Assembly (NCBI RefSeq): GCF_000153045.1
Contig: NZ_CH724160.1
Coordinates: 62,001 to 126,000, forward strand
Length of the DNA: 64,000 nucleotides
Direction of reading: 5' to 3'
Source: Synechococcus sp. WH 5701
GTDB lineage: Bacteria; Cyanobacteriota; Cyanobacteriia; PCC-6307; Cyanobiaceae
Shown in pieces: positions 22,134-31,673 of the stretch. The translations under genes and the position numbers were made by a program. The notes beneath the pieces were generated by a model, which was not told the origin of the DNA, searched no databases, and saw only the letters and a program-made list of their open reading frames with translations. Every line of letters begins with the position of its first letter. The first letter of the stretch is position 1.

Positions 22134-23324
22134 TTAAACGCCTGGCAGGGCATTGCGGGCATCCTGAGGCAACCAACTCCTGCGGCCGTAGCCGGTATAG
22201 ATCTGGGTGGGGCGGTAGATGCGGTTGGCCCCCAGCTGCTCCTTCCAGTGGGCAAGCCAGCCGGCCACCCTGGCAATCGCGAAGATCGGGGTGAACAGAT
22301 CCCTGGGGATGCCGAGCTTGCGGTACACGAGCCCGGAATAGAAATCGACGTTGGGGTAGATGCCCTTCGGACCAAGGCGATCGGAGGCCACCTCCTCCAC
22401 CCGCCGGGCCACGTCGTACATGGCGTCGTGCCCGAAGCGATCGAACAGCTGCTCAGCCAGGCCCTGGAGAATCACGGCCCGGGGGTCCTTGACCTTGTAT
22501 TCACGGTGCCCGAAGCCCATGATCTTCTGCTTCTCCGCAATGGCCCGGTCCAGCCAGGCTTCCGCCTGGTCCTCGCTGCCGATCTGCTCGAGCATGGCCA
22601 GCACGTCTTCGTTGGCACCACCGTGGAGGGGGCCGGCCAGGGTGCCCACCGCCGAGGCCACCACGGCATAGGGATCGGTGAGAGTGCTGGCGGTGACCCG
22701 GGCACTGAAGGTGCTGGCGTTGAGGCTGTGCTCGGCGTGCAGGATCAGGCAGGCATCGAAGATCCTGGCCGCCAGCGGATCGGGCTCCCGCTCGGTGAGC
22801 ATGTAGAGGAAGTTGGCCGAATAGGACAGATCGTCGCGAGGCTGAATCGGATCCTGACCCAGGCGAATCAGCTGGTAGGCAGCCACCATCGTGGGGATCT
22901 TGGCGATCAGGCGCACCACCGCCGCCTCGATGTAGGCGGGATCATCCAGGGCCCGGCGGGAATAGAACAGCCCAAGAGAGGCCGCGCTCGACTGCAGCGC
23001 GTCCATGGGGTGCCCGTCGGCCGGGAAGCACTTCATCATGTCCCGGATGCGGAAGCTCACCCGCCGGTGCATCTGCACGTTGTGCTCGAAGGCGCGCAGG
23101 TGCTCGACGGTGGGCAGCTCACCCCAGATCAGCAGATGGGCGGTTTCCAGGAAGGTGCTGTAGGCCGCCAGTTCCTCCAGGGGATAGCCGCGGTAGGTGA
23201 GCAGGCCCTGGAGGCCATCGATATCGCAGATGGCCGACTGGGTCGCCGGCACACCCTCCAGCCCGGGACGGAAGACCGGCGCCGCTTCGGCCGCAACCCG
23301 GTTTGCATCCACCACCATCCGCAT
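22134..23324 (-). CDS. gltA: citrate synthase
   Basis: A 396-residue citrate synthase that joins oxaloacetate and acetyl-CoA. The catalytic histidines fall in ILHAEHSLNAST (His199) and GPLHGGANED (His234), and the catalytic aspartate in YPNVDFYSG. Length and motifs fit the short bacterial class without the large N-terminal domain. In cyanobacteria it feeds 2-oxoglutarate synthesis for nitrogen assimilation, done here by glutamate synthase further along. It is upstream of ndhA in the same direction, with a 36-base gap. Confidence 0.95.
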   Translation of the reverse strand: MRMVVDANRVAAEAAPVFRPGLEGVPATQSAICDIDGLQGLLTYRGYPLEELAAYSTFLETAHLLIWGELPTVEHLRAFEHNVQMHRRVSFRIRDMMKCFPADGHPMDALQSSAASLGLFYSRRALDDPAYIEAAVVRLIAKIPTMVAAYQLIRLGQDPIQPRDDLSYSANFLYMLTEREPDPLAARIFDACLILHAEHSLNASTFSARVTASTLTDPYAVVASAVGTLAGPLHGGANEDVLAMLEQIGSEDQAEAWLDRAIAEKQKIMGFGHREYKVKDPRAVILQGLAEQLFDRFGHDAMYDVARRVEEVASDRLGPKGIYPNVDFYSGLVYRKLGIPRDLFTPIFAIARVAGWLAHWKEQLGANRIYRPTQIYTGYGRRSWLPQDARNALPGV

Positions 23325-23391
23325 CGTCCCTGCTTCAGATCCGAAGCTAGGTCGAGGCTTCGCCCCCTGCCGTAGCCCTGCTGACCAGCCC

Positions 23392-23922
23392 TCAGATGAG
23401 GCAGGCGGGGCTGAGCAACAGGCGCAGGCAGGCGCTGCCCGCCAGGGGCTGGTGGGCCATGCTGCCGGGGACAGGCATCTCGAGCAGGGCCACTCCGGCC
23501 TTCTTCAGGCGCAGGGCCCCGGGGGGAGCGCCACAGAGGCGGGCAGCGAGGGCGCTGAGGTCGGGCTCATGGCCCACCAGCCCAAGTCGGCCACCCCCGG
23601 CCAGGGGACCATCCAGCGCCAGCCACTGCCCCAGCAGAGGCATCGGATCGGCATCGGGGGCGAGTTCGGCCGCGATCGCCAATGCAGCGCAAAGGCCCTG
23701 CTCACGGGCGATCTGGGCCGTCTGGAGCGCCCGCACCAGCGGACTGCTCAGCAGCTGATCGCAGTGCAGCTCCAGCTCCTTGAGCCGACGCACCACCGCG
23801 GCCGTCCGGCGGCGGCCGCGCTCCGTCAAGGGGCGCTCGCCATCGGGGCGCACACCGGGGCCAGGGTCCTGGCGCTCCTCGGCGAGACCATGGCGCAGCA
23901 ACAGCAGGGAGACGGAGGCCAT
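23392..23922 (-). CDS. sixA: SixA-type phosphohistidine phosphatase
   Basis: A 176-residue histidine phosphatase superfamily member. LLRHGLAEE places the catalytic RHG motif at residues 10-12, with LTERGRRR, SSPLVRALQTAQI and the second catalytic histidine in LVGHEPDLSAL. Small SixA proteins remove phosphate from histidine residues, as on E. coli ArcB. The cyanobacterial target is unknown. ATG 23922 is two bases after the stop of the DUF3352 gene, so the pair is an operon. Confidence 0.85.
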   Translation of the reverse strand: MASVSLLLLRHGLAEERQDPGPGVRPDGERPLTERGRRRTAAVVRRLKELELHCDQLLSSPLVRALQTAQIAREQGLCAALAIAAELAPDADPMPLLGQWLALDGPLAGGGRLGLVGHEPDLSALAARLCGAPPGALRLKKAGVALLEMPVPGSMAHQPLAGSACLRLLLSPACLI

Positions 23923-23924
23923 GG

Positions 23925-25562
23925 TCAGCCCAGCTCCAGACGTGCCCGCAGGGCAAGCAGCGAGGACGGGCCCAGAGGCGGCGGTGAATCCTCCAGCAGG
24001 GGCGGCTCGATCGCCAGGCTGAAGGCCAGACCCTCCACGCCATCCACCAGGGGATGGCCCACCAGGCCGGTGATCAGTTGCCAGGGATGCCAGGGGGCCA
24101 GCAGGTCCTGGGCGGGCTCGGCGGCCAGGGCCGCCTGCAGGGGAGCGCCGCGGGTCCCCAGGGCCTGAAGTTGCTCGATCCGCTCCCGCGGAGGCTGGCG
24201 GCCCTGCACCTGATCGTCGAGGGCCGCCAGGCCCTCGCCCCACCAGGAGGTGTCGCCCTGATCGAAGCGGGCACCGGCCAGCGTCGCCTGCAGGCGGTCG
24301 GGATCGCCTTTGCCGGGGCGGGCCTCAAGGCGGCTCCAGACCTGCAGGGTCTGGCCAGCTCGGTTCAGGGGAGCTGGGCTGTAGCCCTCATCGATCAGGG
24401 CGGGGCGAAGTTGCTCGGTGGCCAGGGCCGAGGCGGCGGTGGCGAGCATCCAGCCTTCCCTGCGGCGCAGGCCCAGCAAGGGGCCATGGTCGGCGGCCGC
24501 CACCAGCGACGGCAGCGGCCCATTCAGCTGAGCGAGGGTCTGGCGCAGCAGCGGCCCCACCAGGGACGTCCAGAGGTCAGCGCTGGCCGGGTCGCCCGGC
24601 TCCGCCAGCAGGGAGGCCGGATCCTGGAGCAAAGCCAGGCTCGCCACCGGGCCGCGTAATTCGGCGAGCAGGTCGGGAAGCGGATCCAGCTGCAGCGGCG
24701 GCAACGCCTGACGCACGGGCAGCAGCGCCTGGAGCTGCAGGCCGTGGCCGCCTGGCACCAGGGCAGCCACCAACTCACCCAGCCCCTCGGCCCCCACCAG
24801 GGTGGGGGGCAGATCAAGCCAGTCGCTGAAGGCCTGCGGGCGGGCGGTGAGCAGGGCCACTCCCCGCCCCAGCCGGCCGACGGCGGCCTGAAGCGAGTCC
24901 TGCCCCGCCTGGTTGAGTTCCTCGATCTGGGACACGTCGAGGGCCTGCTCCAGCACCCCACGGCCGGAGGCGATCAACACCAGCTGATCGTCGATCAGGG
25001 CTGTGGCCAGGGGCTGGCTGGACTCACCCACCAGGGCGCCGCGGCCGCTGATCAGCCCCATGCCCCGGTAGCTGCTGATCTGCAGGGCGGTGCCCGCCAG
25101 GCTGCGGGATTGCCAGAAGCGCTGAAGGAAACGGCGGGCGCCCTCTGGTTCGCGGCAGCCCAGGGCCAGCAACCAACCGCTGGGACCGCCGCTCCCCTCA
25201 GGAGCGATCACAGCCAGGCTGGTGTCAGGGCCCAGCCAGCCGGCCAGCTCACTGGAATAGTCGAGGCCGGCCGTGGCGAAGGCACCATCGCGCAGGTTCA
25301 GCATCAGCTCGGCCGCTCCCCGGCGCTGGGGCGGGGGAGCCACGGCCCTGGCGTAGGCCACCAGGTCGTCGGGTTCCACCAGCAGGTGAAGACTGAGCAG
25401 CGCGGTGCGCGGCACGAAGCGGGCCGCCAGGGGCAGGTGCAGCGGCTGCTGCTCCAGGCGCAGGGGACTCTGACGGAGCGCCAGCCACCAGAAGCCTCCC
25501 CCCAGGGAGAGCAGGAGCAGTGCTGCCGTCAGCACAGCCGCCAGGAAGGGGCGAGCCTTCAT
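23925..25562 (-). CDS. DUF3352 domain protein, N-terminally membrane-anchored
   Basis: A 545-residue protein. It starts with a basic N-terminus and a hydrophobic segment (about residues 5-26) that looks like an uncleaved signal anchor, followed by a long Leu/Gly/Pro-rich region without cysteines. The pattern (DGAFATAGLDYSSELAGWLG; LLALGCREPEGARRFLQRFW) matches DUF3352, a cyanobacterial family of unknown function thought to face the periplasm or lumen. ATG 25562 is preferred; ATG 25592 is also in frame. It is operonic with sixA. Confidence 0.75.
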   Translation of the reverse strand: MKARPFLAAVLTAALLLLSLGGGFWWLALRQSPLRLEQQPLHLPLAARFVPRTALLSLHLLVEPDDLVAYARAVAPPPQRRGAAELMLNLRDGAFATAGLDYSSELAGWLGPDTSLAVIAPEGSGGPSGWLLALGCREPEGARRFLQRFWQSRSLAGTALQISSYRGMGLISGRGALVGESSQPLATALIDDQLVLIASGRGVLEQALDVSQIEELNQAGQDSLQAAVGRLGRGVALLTARPQAFSDWLDLPPTLVGAEGLGELVAALVPGGHGLQLQALLPVRQALPPLQLDPLPDLLAELRGPVASLALLQDPASLLAEPGDPASADLWTSLVGPLLRQTLAQLNGPLPSLVAAADHGPLLGLRRREGWMLATAASALATEQLRPALIDEGYSPAPLNRAGQTLQVWSRLEARPGKGDPDRLQATLAGARFDQGDTSWWGEGLAALDDQVQGRQPPRERIEQLQALGTRGAPLQAALAAEPAQDLLAPWHPWQLITGLVGHPLVDGVEGLAFSLAIEPPLLEDSPPPLGPSSLLALRARLELG

Positions 25563-25648
25563 GCGCCGCACACAGGGTGCTGTCATCTTCATCCATGACC
25601 ACGCCCGCTGACAGCCCCAGGGCCCAGTACCGAGCCGATCGCGTCACC

Positions 25649-26008
25649 ATGGATGCCATGACCACCCCGACCCCAAGGGCCATCCGCGCCAGCGCACTCC
25701 AGCAACGGCTGCTCAGCGGCGAACCGCTGCTGCTGGTGGACGTGCGCGAACCGGCTGAACTGGAGATGGCCGCGCTGCAAGAGCCGGTGCTGCATCTGCC
25801 GCTCAGCCGCTCAGCCGAATGGCTGGAGCGCATCGAGAGCCTGATCGGGCGGGACCAGACGGTGGTGGTGCTCTGCCATGCCGGAATCCGCAGCTGGCAG
25901 TTCGCCTGCTGGTTGATGGAGGCCCAGGGCTACGACGACGTGCTCAACCTGCAGGGGGGCATCGACGCCTGGAGCGTGGAGGTGGATCCCTCGGTGCCGC
26001 GCTACTGA
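25649..26008 (+). CDS. rhodanese-domain protein
   Basis: A 119-residue single rhodanese domain. LLVDVREPAELEMA is the conserved N-terminal strand, and the active-site loop CHAGIRS puts the catalytic cysteine at residue 76 (from ATG 25649). GGIDAWSVEVDP closes the fold. Such single-domain proteins accept or hand on persulfide sulfur; the partner is not evident here. ATG 25658 is also possible. It is divergent from the DUF3352 gene and upstream of hrcA. Confidence 0.88.
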   Translation: MDAMTTPTPRAIRASALQQRLLSGEPLLLVDVREPAELEMAALQEPVLHLPLSRSAEWLERIESLIGRDQTVVVLCHAGIRSWQFACWLMEAQGYDDVLNLQGGIDAWSVEVDPSVPRY

Positions 26009-26109
26009 GGGCTGATCGTCAGGGCTGGATCCCTTCCTGGCCGCAACAGACTGGCTGGAGTGAAGACTTCTTCTTTACCATCAGGCCCAGACATTCCGCC
26101 AGCGCGCAT

Positions 26110-27111
26110 GTGAACGCCCTGCCCCACCGCCAACAGCAGGTGCTGCAGGCCACGGTGCATCACTACGTCGACACCATGGAGCCGGTGGGCAGCCGCACCC
26201 TGATCCGCCGCTTCGGCTTGCCCGCCAGCGCAGCCACGGTGCGCTCGACCATGGGAGCGCTTGAGCAACGGGGCCTGTTGCTGCAGCCCCACACCTCTGC
26301 CGGCCGCATCCCCAGCCAGCAGGGCTACCGCCTGTACGTGGATGCGCTGCTGCCGGCTCCAGGGGCCGGGGCGGTGCAACTGCAGCGGGAACTGCTGGGC
26401 CTGAGCCTGCAGTGGGCAGCCCTCGATGATCTGCTGCTGCACCTGGCCCGTCGCCTGGCCGATCTCACTGGTCTGATGAGTCTCATCACCCGTCCGCAGC
26501 GGGCCGAGTCACGCCTGCAGGCGATCCGGCTGGTGCCCAACGGCGAGCGGCTGCTGGTGCTGCTGGTGGAGAACGCCCTGGTGGCCAGCAGCCTCAACCT
26601 GCGCCTGCCCCCTGGGGCCAGACCGGAGCTGCCAGCCCTGGAGGGGTGGCTGCAGACAGAACTGGACCGCCCCCCCGGGGGCCTGATCCGCTGGGAGAGC
26701 CTCCCCTCCCAGCTGCGCACCAGCGGCGGCGTGCTGCGCCAGGCCCTGCGCAGCCACCGTCAGGCCCGAAGCAGCGATGGCGACGGTGCCGTGGTCGTGG
26801 GCATGGGCGGGCTGCTGGCCCAGCCCGAATTCAGCCGCAGCGCCGATCTCCGTCCATTGCTGCAGCTGGTGGAGGAGGAGCCTCTGCGCCTGCTGCAACC
26901 ATCGCGGCAGCAGGACCCGGAGGGGATCTGGATCGGGGCGGAGCATCCCCATCCCGCCCTGCGCCACTGCGCCGTGGTGCGGGCCACCTACCGGAGCGGA
27001 GACGGCAGCGAAGGCCAGGTGGCTCTGCTGGGGCCGATGCGCATGGCCTATGCCACAGCGATCTCAGCGGTGCGCTCGGTGGCCACTAGCCTGCAGCGTC
27101 TGCTCAGCTGA
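26110..27111 (+). CDS. hrcA: heat-inducible transcription repressor HrcA
   Basis: A 333-residue HrcA protein, the repressor that binds CIRCE elements before groESL in many bacteria. The N-terminal winged helix has LQATVHHYVDTMEPVGSRTL and ATVRSTMGALEQRGLLLQPHTSAGRIPS. The central and C-terminal domains include LRPLLQLVEEE and GQVALLGPMRMAYATAISAVRSV. GTG 26110 starts the conserved region. No CIRCE repeat is visible upstream within this window. The Anbu protease gene begins 13 bases after its stop. Confidence 0.9.
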   Translation: MNALPHRQQQVLQATVHHYVDTMEPVGSRTLIRRFGLPASAATVRSTMGALEQRGLLLQPHTSAGRIPSQQGYRLYVDALLPAPGAGAVQLQRELLGLSLQWAALDDLLLHLARRLADLTGLMSLITRPQRAESRLQAIRLVPNGERLLVLLVENALVASSLNLRLPPGARPELPALEGWLQTELDRPPGGLIRWESLPSQLRTSGGVLRQALRSHRQARSSDGDGAVVVGMGGLLAQPEFSRSADLRPLLQLVEEEPLRLLQPSRQQDPEGIWIGAEHPHPALRHCAVVRATYRSGDGSEGQVALLGPMRMAYATAISAVRSVATSLQRLLS

Positions 27112-27123
27112 GGCCCCAACCGA

Positions 27124-27939
27124 ATGACCTATTGCGTGGGGTTCTGGTTGGAAAGTGGCCTGGTGATGGCCTCCGACTCCCGCACCAACGCCGGCGTCGA
27201 CTACATCTCGTCGTACCGGAAGCTGCACACCTTCGAGCCGGCTCCCGACCGGCTGTTCATGCTCCTGGCCGCCGGCAACCTGGCCACAACCCAGGCTGTG
27301 ATCAATCACATCAAGCGCGACCTGAACCAGGCCCGGCGCGATGGGCCTGGCCTGGCGGGGCTGCCGTTGGTCGGTCAGGGGAGTTCCGGTGGGGCTTCCA
27401 GACAACACGATCTGCTCAGTGCCAGCTATCTGTTCGAGGTGGCCGCCTACATCGGCCGGCTGAGTGTGGAGGTGCAGAACGAGAACCACTCGGCGCTGCA
27501 CCAGGTGGGCGCCAGCGGCGAGGCCAGTTTCATCCTCGGTGGCCAGATCGCCGGCCAGCCCCATGGCCTGTACCTGATCTACCCCCAGGGCAACGCGATC
27601 ATGGCCACACCCGAAACACCCTTCCTGCAGATCGGGGAGAGCAAGTACGGCAAGCCCCCGCTCGATTCGGTGGGGCACTGCAGGATGTCGCTGGAAGATG
27701 CAGCCCGGCTCTGCCTGGTGTCGCAGGTGATCACCCGCCGCTCCAACCTCACCGTGGGGCCTCCCTTCGAGGTGGCCCTCTACCCCCGCGACAGCCTGGC
27801 GGTGGCGCACCATCAGAGGCTGGAGCGGGGCGCCCGCGAAATCGCCGAAATCAACCGGATCTGGATCGAGAGCCAGCGCCAGGCGATGCAGAGCCTCCCC
27901 CGCTTTCCCTGGGAGCAGGCCCAGGATCCCGTGGCCTGA
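27124..27939 (+). CDS. Anbu-type proteasome-like protease (COG3484)
   Basis: A 271-residue Ntn-hydrolase of the Anbu (ancestral beta-subunit) family. After Met removal Thr2 becomes the N-terminal nucleophile, as in proteasome beta subunits. MTYCVGFWLESGLVMASDSRTN and RKLHTFEPAPDRLFMLLAAGNLATTQ are diagnostic, with Asp18 and Lys33 in the catalytic positions. Many Anbu genes elsewhere cluster with ATP-grasp, alpha-E and transglutaminase genes; none of these is next to it here. It sits 13 bases after hrcA, suggesting a protein-quality or stress role. Substrates are unknown. Confidence 0.85.
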   Translation: MTYCVGFWLESGLVMASDSRTNAGVDYISSYRKLHTFEPAPDRLFMLLAAGNLATTQAVINHIKRDLNQARRDGPGLAGLPLVGQGSSGGASRQHDLLSASYLFEVAAYIGRLSVEVQNENHSALHQVGASGEASFILGGQIAGQPHGLYLIYPQGNAIMATPETPFLQIGESKYGKPPLDSVGHCRMSLEDAARLCLVSQVITRRSNLTVGPPFEVALYPRDSLAVAHHQRLERGAREIAEINRIWIESQRQAMQSLPRFPWEQAQDPVA

Positions 27940-27948
27940 GCCTGCGGA

Positions 27949-29208
27949 TCAGCTGGCCAGCTGGTCCCCGAGCCTGTCGGCCACGGTGTTCACGTCCTTG
28001 TCGCCGCGGCCGGAGAGGTTGATCACCAGCTCGGTGCCCGGCGCCAGGGTGGGGCAGAGCTGCTCCAGCCAGGCAAAGGCGTGGGCCGTTTCCAGAGCCG
28101 GGATGATGCCCTCCAGCAAACTCACCCGCTGCAGCGCATCAAGGGCCTCCTGATCGGTGACGGCGGCGTACTCGGCCCGGCCCAGCTCCTGCAGGTAGCT
28201 GTGCTCGGGGCCCACCCCGGGGTAGTCGAGACCGGCACTGATCGAGTGGGCCTCCTGCACCTGCCCCTGCTCGTCCTGCAGCAGCAGGCTCATGGCACCG
28301 TGCAGCACCCCGACGCGGCCTTCGGTGATCGTGGCGGCATGGCGGCCCGTGGCCACGCCATCGCCGGCGGCCTCCACACCGATCAGACGGACGGAGGTGT
28401 CGGTGACGAAGGGGTGGAAGAGGCCCATGGCGTTGGAGCCACCGCCCACGCAGGCGAGGAGCACATCGGGCAGGCGGCCGAAGGCCTCCTGGCACTGGAC
28501 CTTGGTTTCCTCGCCGATCACCGCGTGAAAATCACGCACCAGCATCGGGTAGGGGTGGGGTCCGGCCACCGACCCCAGGATGTAGTGGGTGCTCTCCACG
28601 TTGGTCACCCAGTCGCGGATGGCCTCGCTGGTGGCGTCCTTGAGGGTGGCGGTGCCGGCCGTGACCGGCTGCACCGTGGCCCCCAGCAGGCGCATGCGGA
28701 ACACGTTCAGGGCCTGGCGGCGCATGTCCTCGGCGCCCATGTAGATCACGCACTCCAAACCGAAGCGGGCACAGACGGTGGCGGTGGCCACGCCGTGCTG
28801 ACCGGCGCCGGTTTCGGCGATGATCCGCTGCTTGCCCATGCGCAGGGCCAGCAACGCCTGACCCAGAGCGTTGTTGATCTTGTGGGCACCGGTGTGGTTG
28901 AGGTCCTCACGCTTCAGCCAGATGCGGGGGCCACCCTCGGGGCGCTGGTAGTGGGCGGTGAGCCGCTCGGCCTCGTAGAGCGGCGAGGGGCGACCCACAT
29001 AGGTTTTGAGCAGATGATCGAGCCGGCTGGTGAAGGCGGGATCAGCCCAGGCCTCAGCCGCCGCCTGCTCCAGCTCCGCCAGGGCGGGCATCAGGGTTTC
29101 AGGAACGTACTGGCCGCCATAGCGCCCGAATCGCCCGAGAGAATTGGGGCGGGCCCCCTCCTCCAGGGCAGCGGGATCCTGCGGGATCGGGGGGAGGGTG
29201 CTCGTCAC
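27949..29208 (-). CDS. trpB: tryptophan synthase beta chain
   Basis: TrpB joins indole and serine to tryptophan using pyridoxal phosphate. The 419-residue protein contains [13 protein letters not shown] with the Schiff-base lysine at 110, [16 protein letters not shown] near the start, [18 protein letters not shown], and the phosphate-binding [11 protein letters not shown] 29208 was chosen because it matches the normal N-terminus; upstream in-frame residues look non-coding. It converges on the Anbu gene with nine bases between. trpA is not in the window. Confidence 0.96.
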   Translation of the reverse strand: MTSTLPPIPQDPAALEEGARPNSLGRFGRYGGQYVPETLMPALAELEQAAAEAWADPAFTSRLDHLLKTYVGRPSPLYEAERLTAHYQRPEGGPRIWLKREDLNHTGAHKINNALGQALLALRMGKQRIIAETGAGQHGVATATVCARFGLECVIYMGAEDMRRQALNVFRMRLLGATVQPVTAGTATLKDATSEAIRDWVTNVESTHYILGSVAGPHPYPMLVRDFHAVIGEETKVQCQEAFGRLPDVLLACVGGGSNAMGLFHPFVTDTSVRLIGVEAAGDGVATGRHAATITEGRVGVLHGAMSLLLQDEQGQVQEAHSISAGLDYPGVGPEHSYLQELGRAEYAAVTDQEALDALQRVSLLEGIIPALETAHAFAWLEQLCPTLAPGTELVINLSGRGDKDVNTVADRLGDQLAS

Positions 29209-29233
29209 CGGTGATCGATCGGGGTGCTCCAGC

Positions 29234-29488
29234 CTAGGAAGCGGGCCGCGGCGGCACCGGCGGCGGTGGCAGGGTCCAGCTGTCGCCTCCAGCGGAGCGG
29301 GCCGGCGGCCAGCCCGGGGGCTCGTCGATGGCAAGCCGCGCCGCGGGATCGCGGCAGGGGGGCGCCTCCGCCATCGAAAAACTCAGGGCCTGGGCATCGG
29401 GCCCGGGCACCGGGATGCAGGCCGGCGCCGCTGGGCGGGGGTTCAGGTTCAAGCGCAGCATCTCGAAGCGGACAGGCGGCAGATCCAT
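29234..29488 (-). CDS. possible small Pro-rich hypothetical protein
   Basis: An 84-residue frame from ATG 29488 fills the 327-base gap between trpB and the SUI1 gene. It is rich in Pro, Ala and Arg ([36 protein letters not shown]) and has no recognised domain. In its favour it ends 25 bases before the trpB start on the same strand and begins 47 bases from the divergent SUI1 gene. Against it, high-GC non-coding DNA often gives such frames. Treat as provisional. Confidence 0.4.
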   Translation of the reverse strand: MDLPPVRFEMLRLNLNPRPAAPACIPVPGPDAQALSFSMAEAPPCRDPAARLAIDEPPGWPPARSAGGDSWTLPPPPVPPRPAS

Positions 29489-29535
29489 CGGCTCAGGGGT
29501 GCGCTGTGATGGAAGGCGTAGCGGCAACGGGCGCC

Positions 29536-29865
29536 ATGGGCAAGGGAGGCTGGCAGGAATTCAGTGCCGCGGCGAGTACCGCCCGGCCAGCGGCTGCGGA
29601 AGCGGGAGCGGCGGCCCCGCTTCCGCAGCAACGGGTACGGGTGCAGCGCACGAAGGCGGGCAAGGGCGGTAAAACCGTGACAGCCATCACCGGCCTGGAG
29701 ATCAGTGACGCCGACGCCCGGGCCCTGCTCAAGCGCCTGAAGGCCACCGCCGGCAGCGGCGGCACCCTCAAGAACGGCGTGATCGAGCTGCAGGGGGATC
29801 AAGTGACCACCTGCCTGGAGACGCTCACGGCGGAGGGCTTCCGGCCCAGACAGGCTGGAGGCTGA
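29536..29865 (+). CDS. SUI1-family translation factor (YciH-like)
   Basis: A protein of about 109 residues. A variable N-terminal segment precedes the SUI1/eIF1 fold: QRVRVQRTKAGKGGKTVTAITGLE, LLKRLKATAGSGGTLKNGVIELQGDQV and LTAEGFRPRQAGG. Bacterial homologues (YciH) can influence start-site selection in vitro; the cyanobacterial role is unknown. ATG 29536 (MGKGGWQEF) is favoured, and ATG 29509 is in frame nine codons earlier. It is followed 85 bases later by cysC. Confidence 0.85.
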   Translation: MGKGGWQEFSAAASTARPAAAEAGAAAPLPQQRVRVQRTKAGKGGKTVTAITGLEISDADARALLKRLKATAGSGGTLKNGVIELQGDQVTTCLETLTAEGFRPRQAGG

Positions 29866-29950
29866 TCAGCCGTTGGAGTACTCCAGGCCACCAGGGGTGG
29901 CGGAAAGGTGAGACCATCGCCCCACCGCTCTCCCCATACCCGCGCCGTCG

Positions 29951-30574
29951 ATGACCAGCTCCCCCGCCGACAGCAAAGCCACCAACATCGTCTGGCATGA
30001 GGCCTCGGTGGACCGCGACTCCCGCGCCAGCCAGCGGGGCCACCGCAGTGCCATCCTCTGGTTCACGGGGCTCTCGGGCGCTGGCAAAAGCACCCTGGCC
30101 AACGCCGTGAACGTGGAGCTGTTCCAGCGGGGACTGGCCACCTACCTGCTCGATGGCGACAACGTGCGCCATGGCCTCTGCAAGGACCTGGGGTTCTCCG
30201 ATGCCGACCGGGAGGAGAACATCCGTCGCATCGGCGAGGTGGCCAAGCTCTTCCTCGACGCCGGCGTGATCACCCTCACCGCCTTCGTGTCGCCCTTCCG
30301 GGCCGACCGCGATCGGGCCCGGGCCCTGGTGGAGCGTGGCGATTTCATCGAGATCCACTGCTCCGCCGACCTGGCGGTCTGCGAGCAGCGTGATCCCAAG
30401 GGGCTCTACGCCAAGGCCCGTGCCGGCGTGATCAAGGAGTTCACCGGCATCTCCAGTCCCTATGAAGCTCCGGAGTCCCCTGAACTTCTGGTCGACACCA
30501 GCGGCAGGCTGGAGGAGAACGTGGCCCAGGTGATCAGCTACCTGGAGTGTCAGGGGTTGATCGCGGCGGGCTGA
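29951..30574 (+). CDS. cysC: adenylylsulfate kinase
   Basis: APS kinase phosphorylates adenosine 5'-phosphosulfate to PAPS for sulfate assimilation. The 207-residue protein has the P-loop GLSGAGKST at 40-48, then [36 protein letters not shown] and [13 protein letters not shown], all typical of CysC. No sulfurylase is fused to it. Its last 41 bases overlap the convergent AI-2E family gene. Confidence 0.96.
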   Translation: MTSSPADSKATNIVWHEASVDRDSRASQRGHRSAILWFTGLSGAGKSTLANAVNVELFQRGLATYLLDGDNVRHGLCKDLGFSDADREENIRRIGEVAKLFLDAGVITLTAFVSPFRADRDRARALVERGDFIEIHCSADLAVCEQRDPKGLYAKARAGVIKEFTGISSPYEAPESPELLVDTSGRLEENVAQVISYLECQGLIAAG

Positions 30575-31673
30575 ACATCCGTGCCATGGCCGCCTGCCTG
30601 GGCGGTAATTCTGGCTCAGGCAGGCCAAGGCGACGGGCCACCTCATCGAGGAAGGCCTTGAGGCAACTGGCCACCGGCACCGCCAGCAGCAGGCCTAGCA
30701 GGTCCCCGAGGCCCAGCAGGCTGCCGATCCGGGCACCGACCGGAAGGCTGAGCAGGAGCCAGGCCGGCTGCAATCCCACGATCTTGCCCATCAAGCGGGG
30801 CTGGATCACCTGGTCGACCACCTGGCCCACGGCGATCGCCACCGCCAGCACCTCCAGGCCGGTGGTGGGATCCTCAAGGGCCAGCAGCAGGCTCACCAGC
30901 ACGATGGTGAAGGCGCTGGCATAGGGGATCAGGGTGGTGAACCCGATGGCCACGGCGAACAACACGCCATAGGGAATCCCCAGCAGGGTGAAGACCACGA
31001 TCTGGGCCGCGCTCAGGATCAGCGCCAGGATCACCTGGCCGCCGAAGTAACCGCGGAAGGTGCGGTTCACGGTGCCCAGCACCATCTCCCGCCAGCTGGC
31101 CGGCAACCAGCGGGCCAGGCCGCGGCTGATCGACTCGCCGCCCAGCAGCAGGAAGATGGCCAGCACGATCACGATCACGCTGTTGATCGTCAGGGTGAGG
31201 GTGGCGCCGAGCAGTCCGAGCAGCTTCTGGCTCAGCTGCGAGGCGTATTGGGTGGAGCGGGTGAGCAGGGCACTGCTGAGGTCACCGAAATCCGCCGGCA
31301 GACCATGCTCCACCGCCCAGGCCTGGGCCTGATTGAGCAGGGTTTCCGCCTCCACAAACCAGCCCGGCAAGGCTGTGAGCAGATCCGCCAGCTGCTCCAC
31401 CAGCAGGGGAATGATCCAGAGGGCCACCAGCACCAGCACCAGCAAGCCAAGACCGAGCACCAGGGCGAGGGCCAGGGGCCGGGGCAGGCCGCGGCCCGTC
31501 AGCCAGCGGCTGGGGAGATCGAGCAGAAAGGCGATCAGTGCCGCAGTCAGGAACAGAGCCGGGAAGGGCGCGAGCGGCAACAACAGCTGACGCAGCACCC
31601 AGAAATTGAGGACCAGCAGGGGCAGGGCCAGGCCCAGCCGCTGCCAGGCGGTGAACAGGGCCGGGCGGATCAT
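30534..31673 (-). CDS. AI-2E family (PerM/TqsA-like) permease
   Basis: A 379-residue polytopic protein of the AI-2E exporter family (UPF0118, former DUF20). It has paired N-terminal helices ([36 protein letters not shown], in parts), a soluble region around residues 100-150, and the family's C-terminal helices with [28 protein letters not shown] and [19 protein letters not shown]. The name does not imply autoinducer-2 transport; several members move ions. Its start overlaps the stop of the upstream membrane protein by four bases (ATGA). Confidence 0.85.
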   Translation of the reverse strand: MIRPALFTAWQRLGLALPLLVLNFWVLRQLLLPLAPFPALFLTAALIAFLLDLPSRWLTGRGLPRPLALALVLGLGLLVLVLVALWIIPLLVEQLADLLTALPGWFVEAETLLNQAQAWAVEHGLPADFGDLSSALLTRSTQYASQLSQKLLGLLGATLTLTINSVIVIVLAIFLLLGGESISRGLARWLPASWREMVLGTVNRTFRGYFGGQVILALILSAAQIVVFTLLGIPYGVLFAVAIGFTTLIPYASAFTIVLVSLLLALEDPTTGLEVLAVAIAVGQVVDQVIQPRLMGKIVGLQPAWLLLSLPVGARIGSLLGLGDLLGLLLAVPVASCLKAFLDEVARRLGLPEPELPPRQAAMARMFSPPRSTPDTPGS

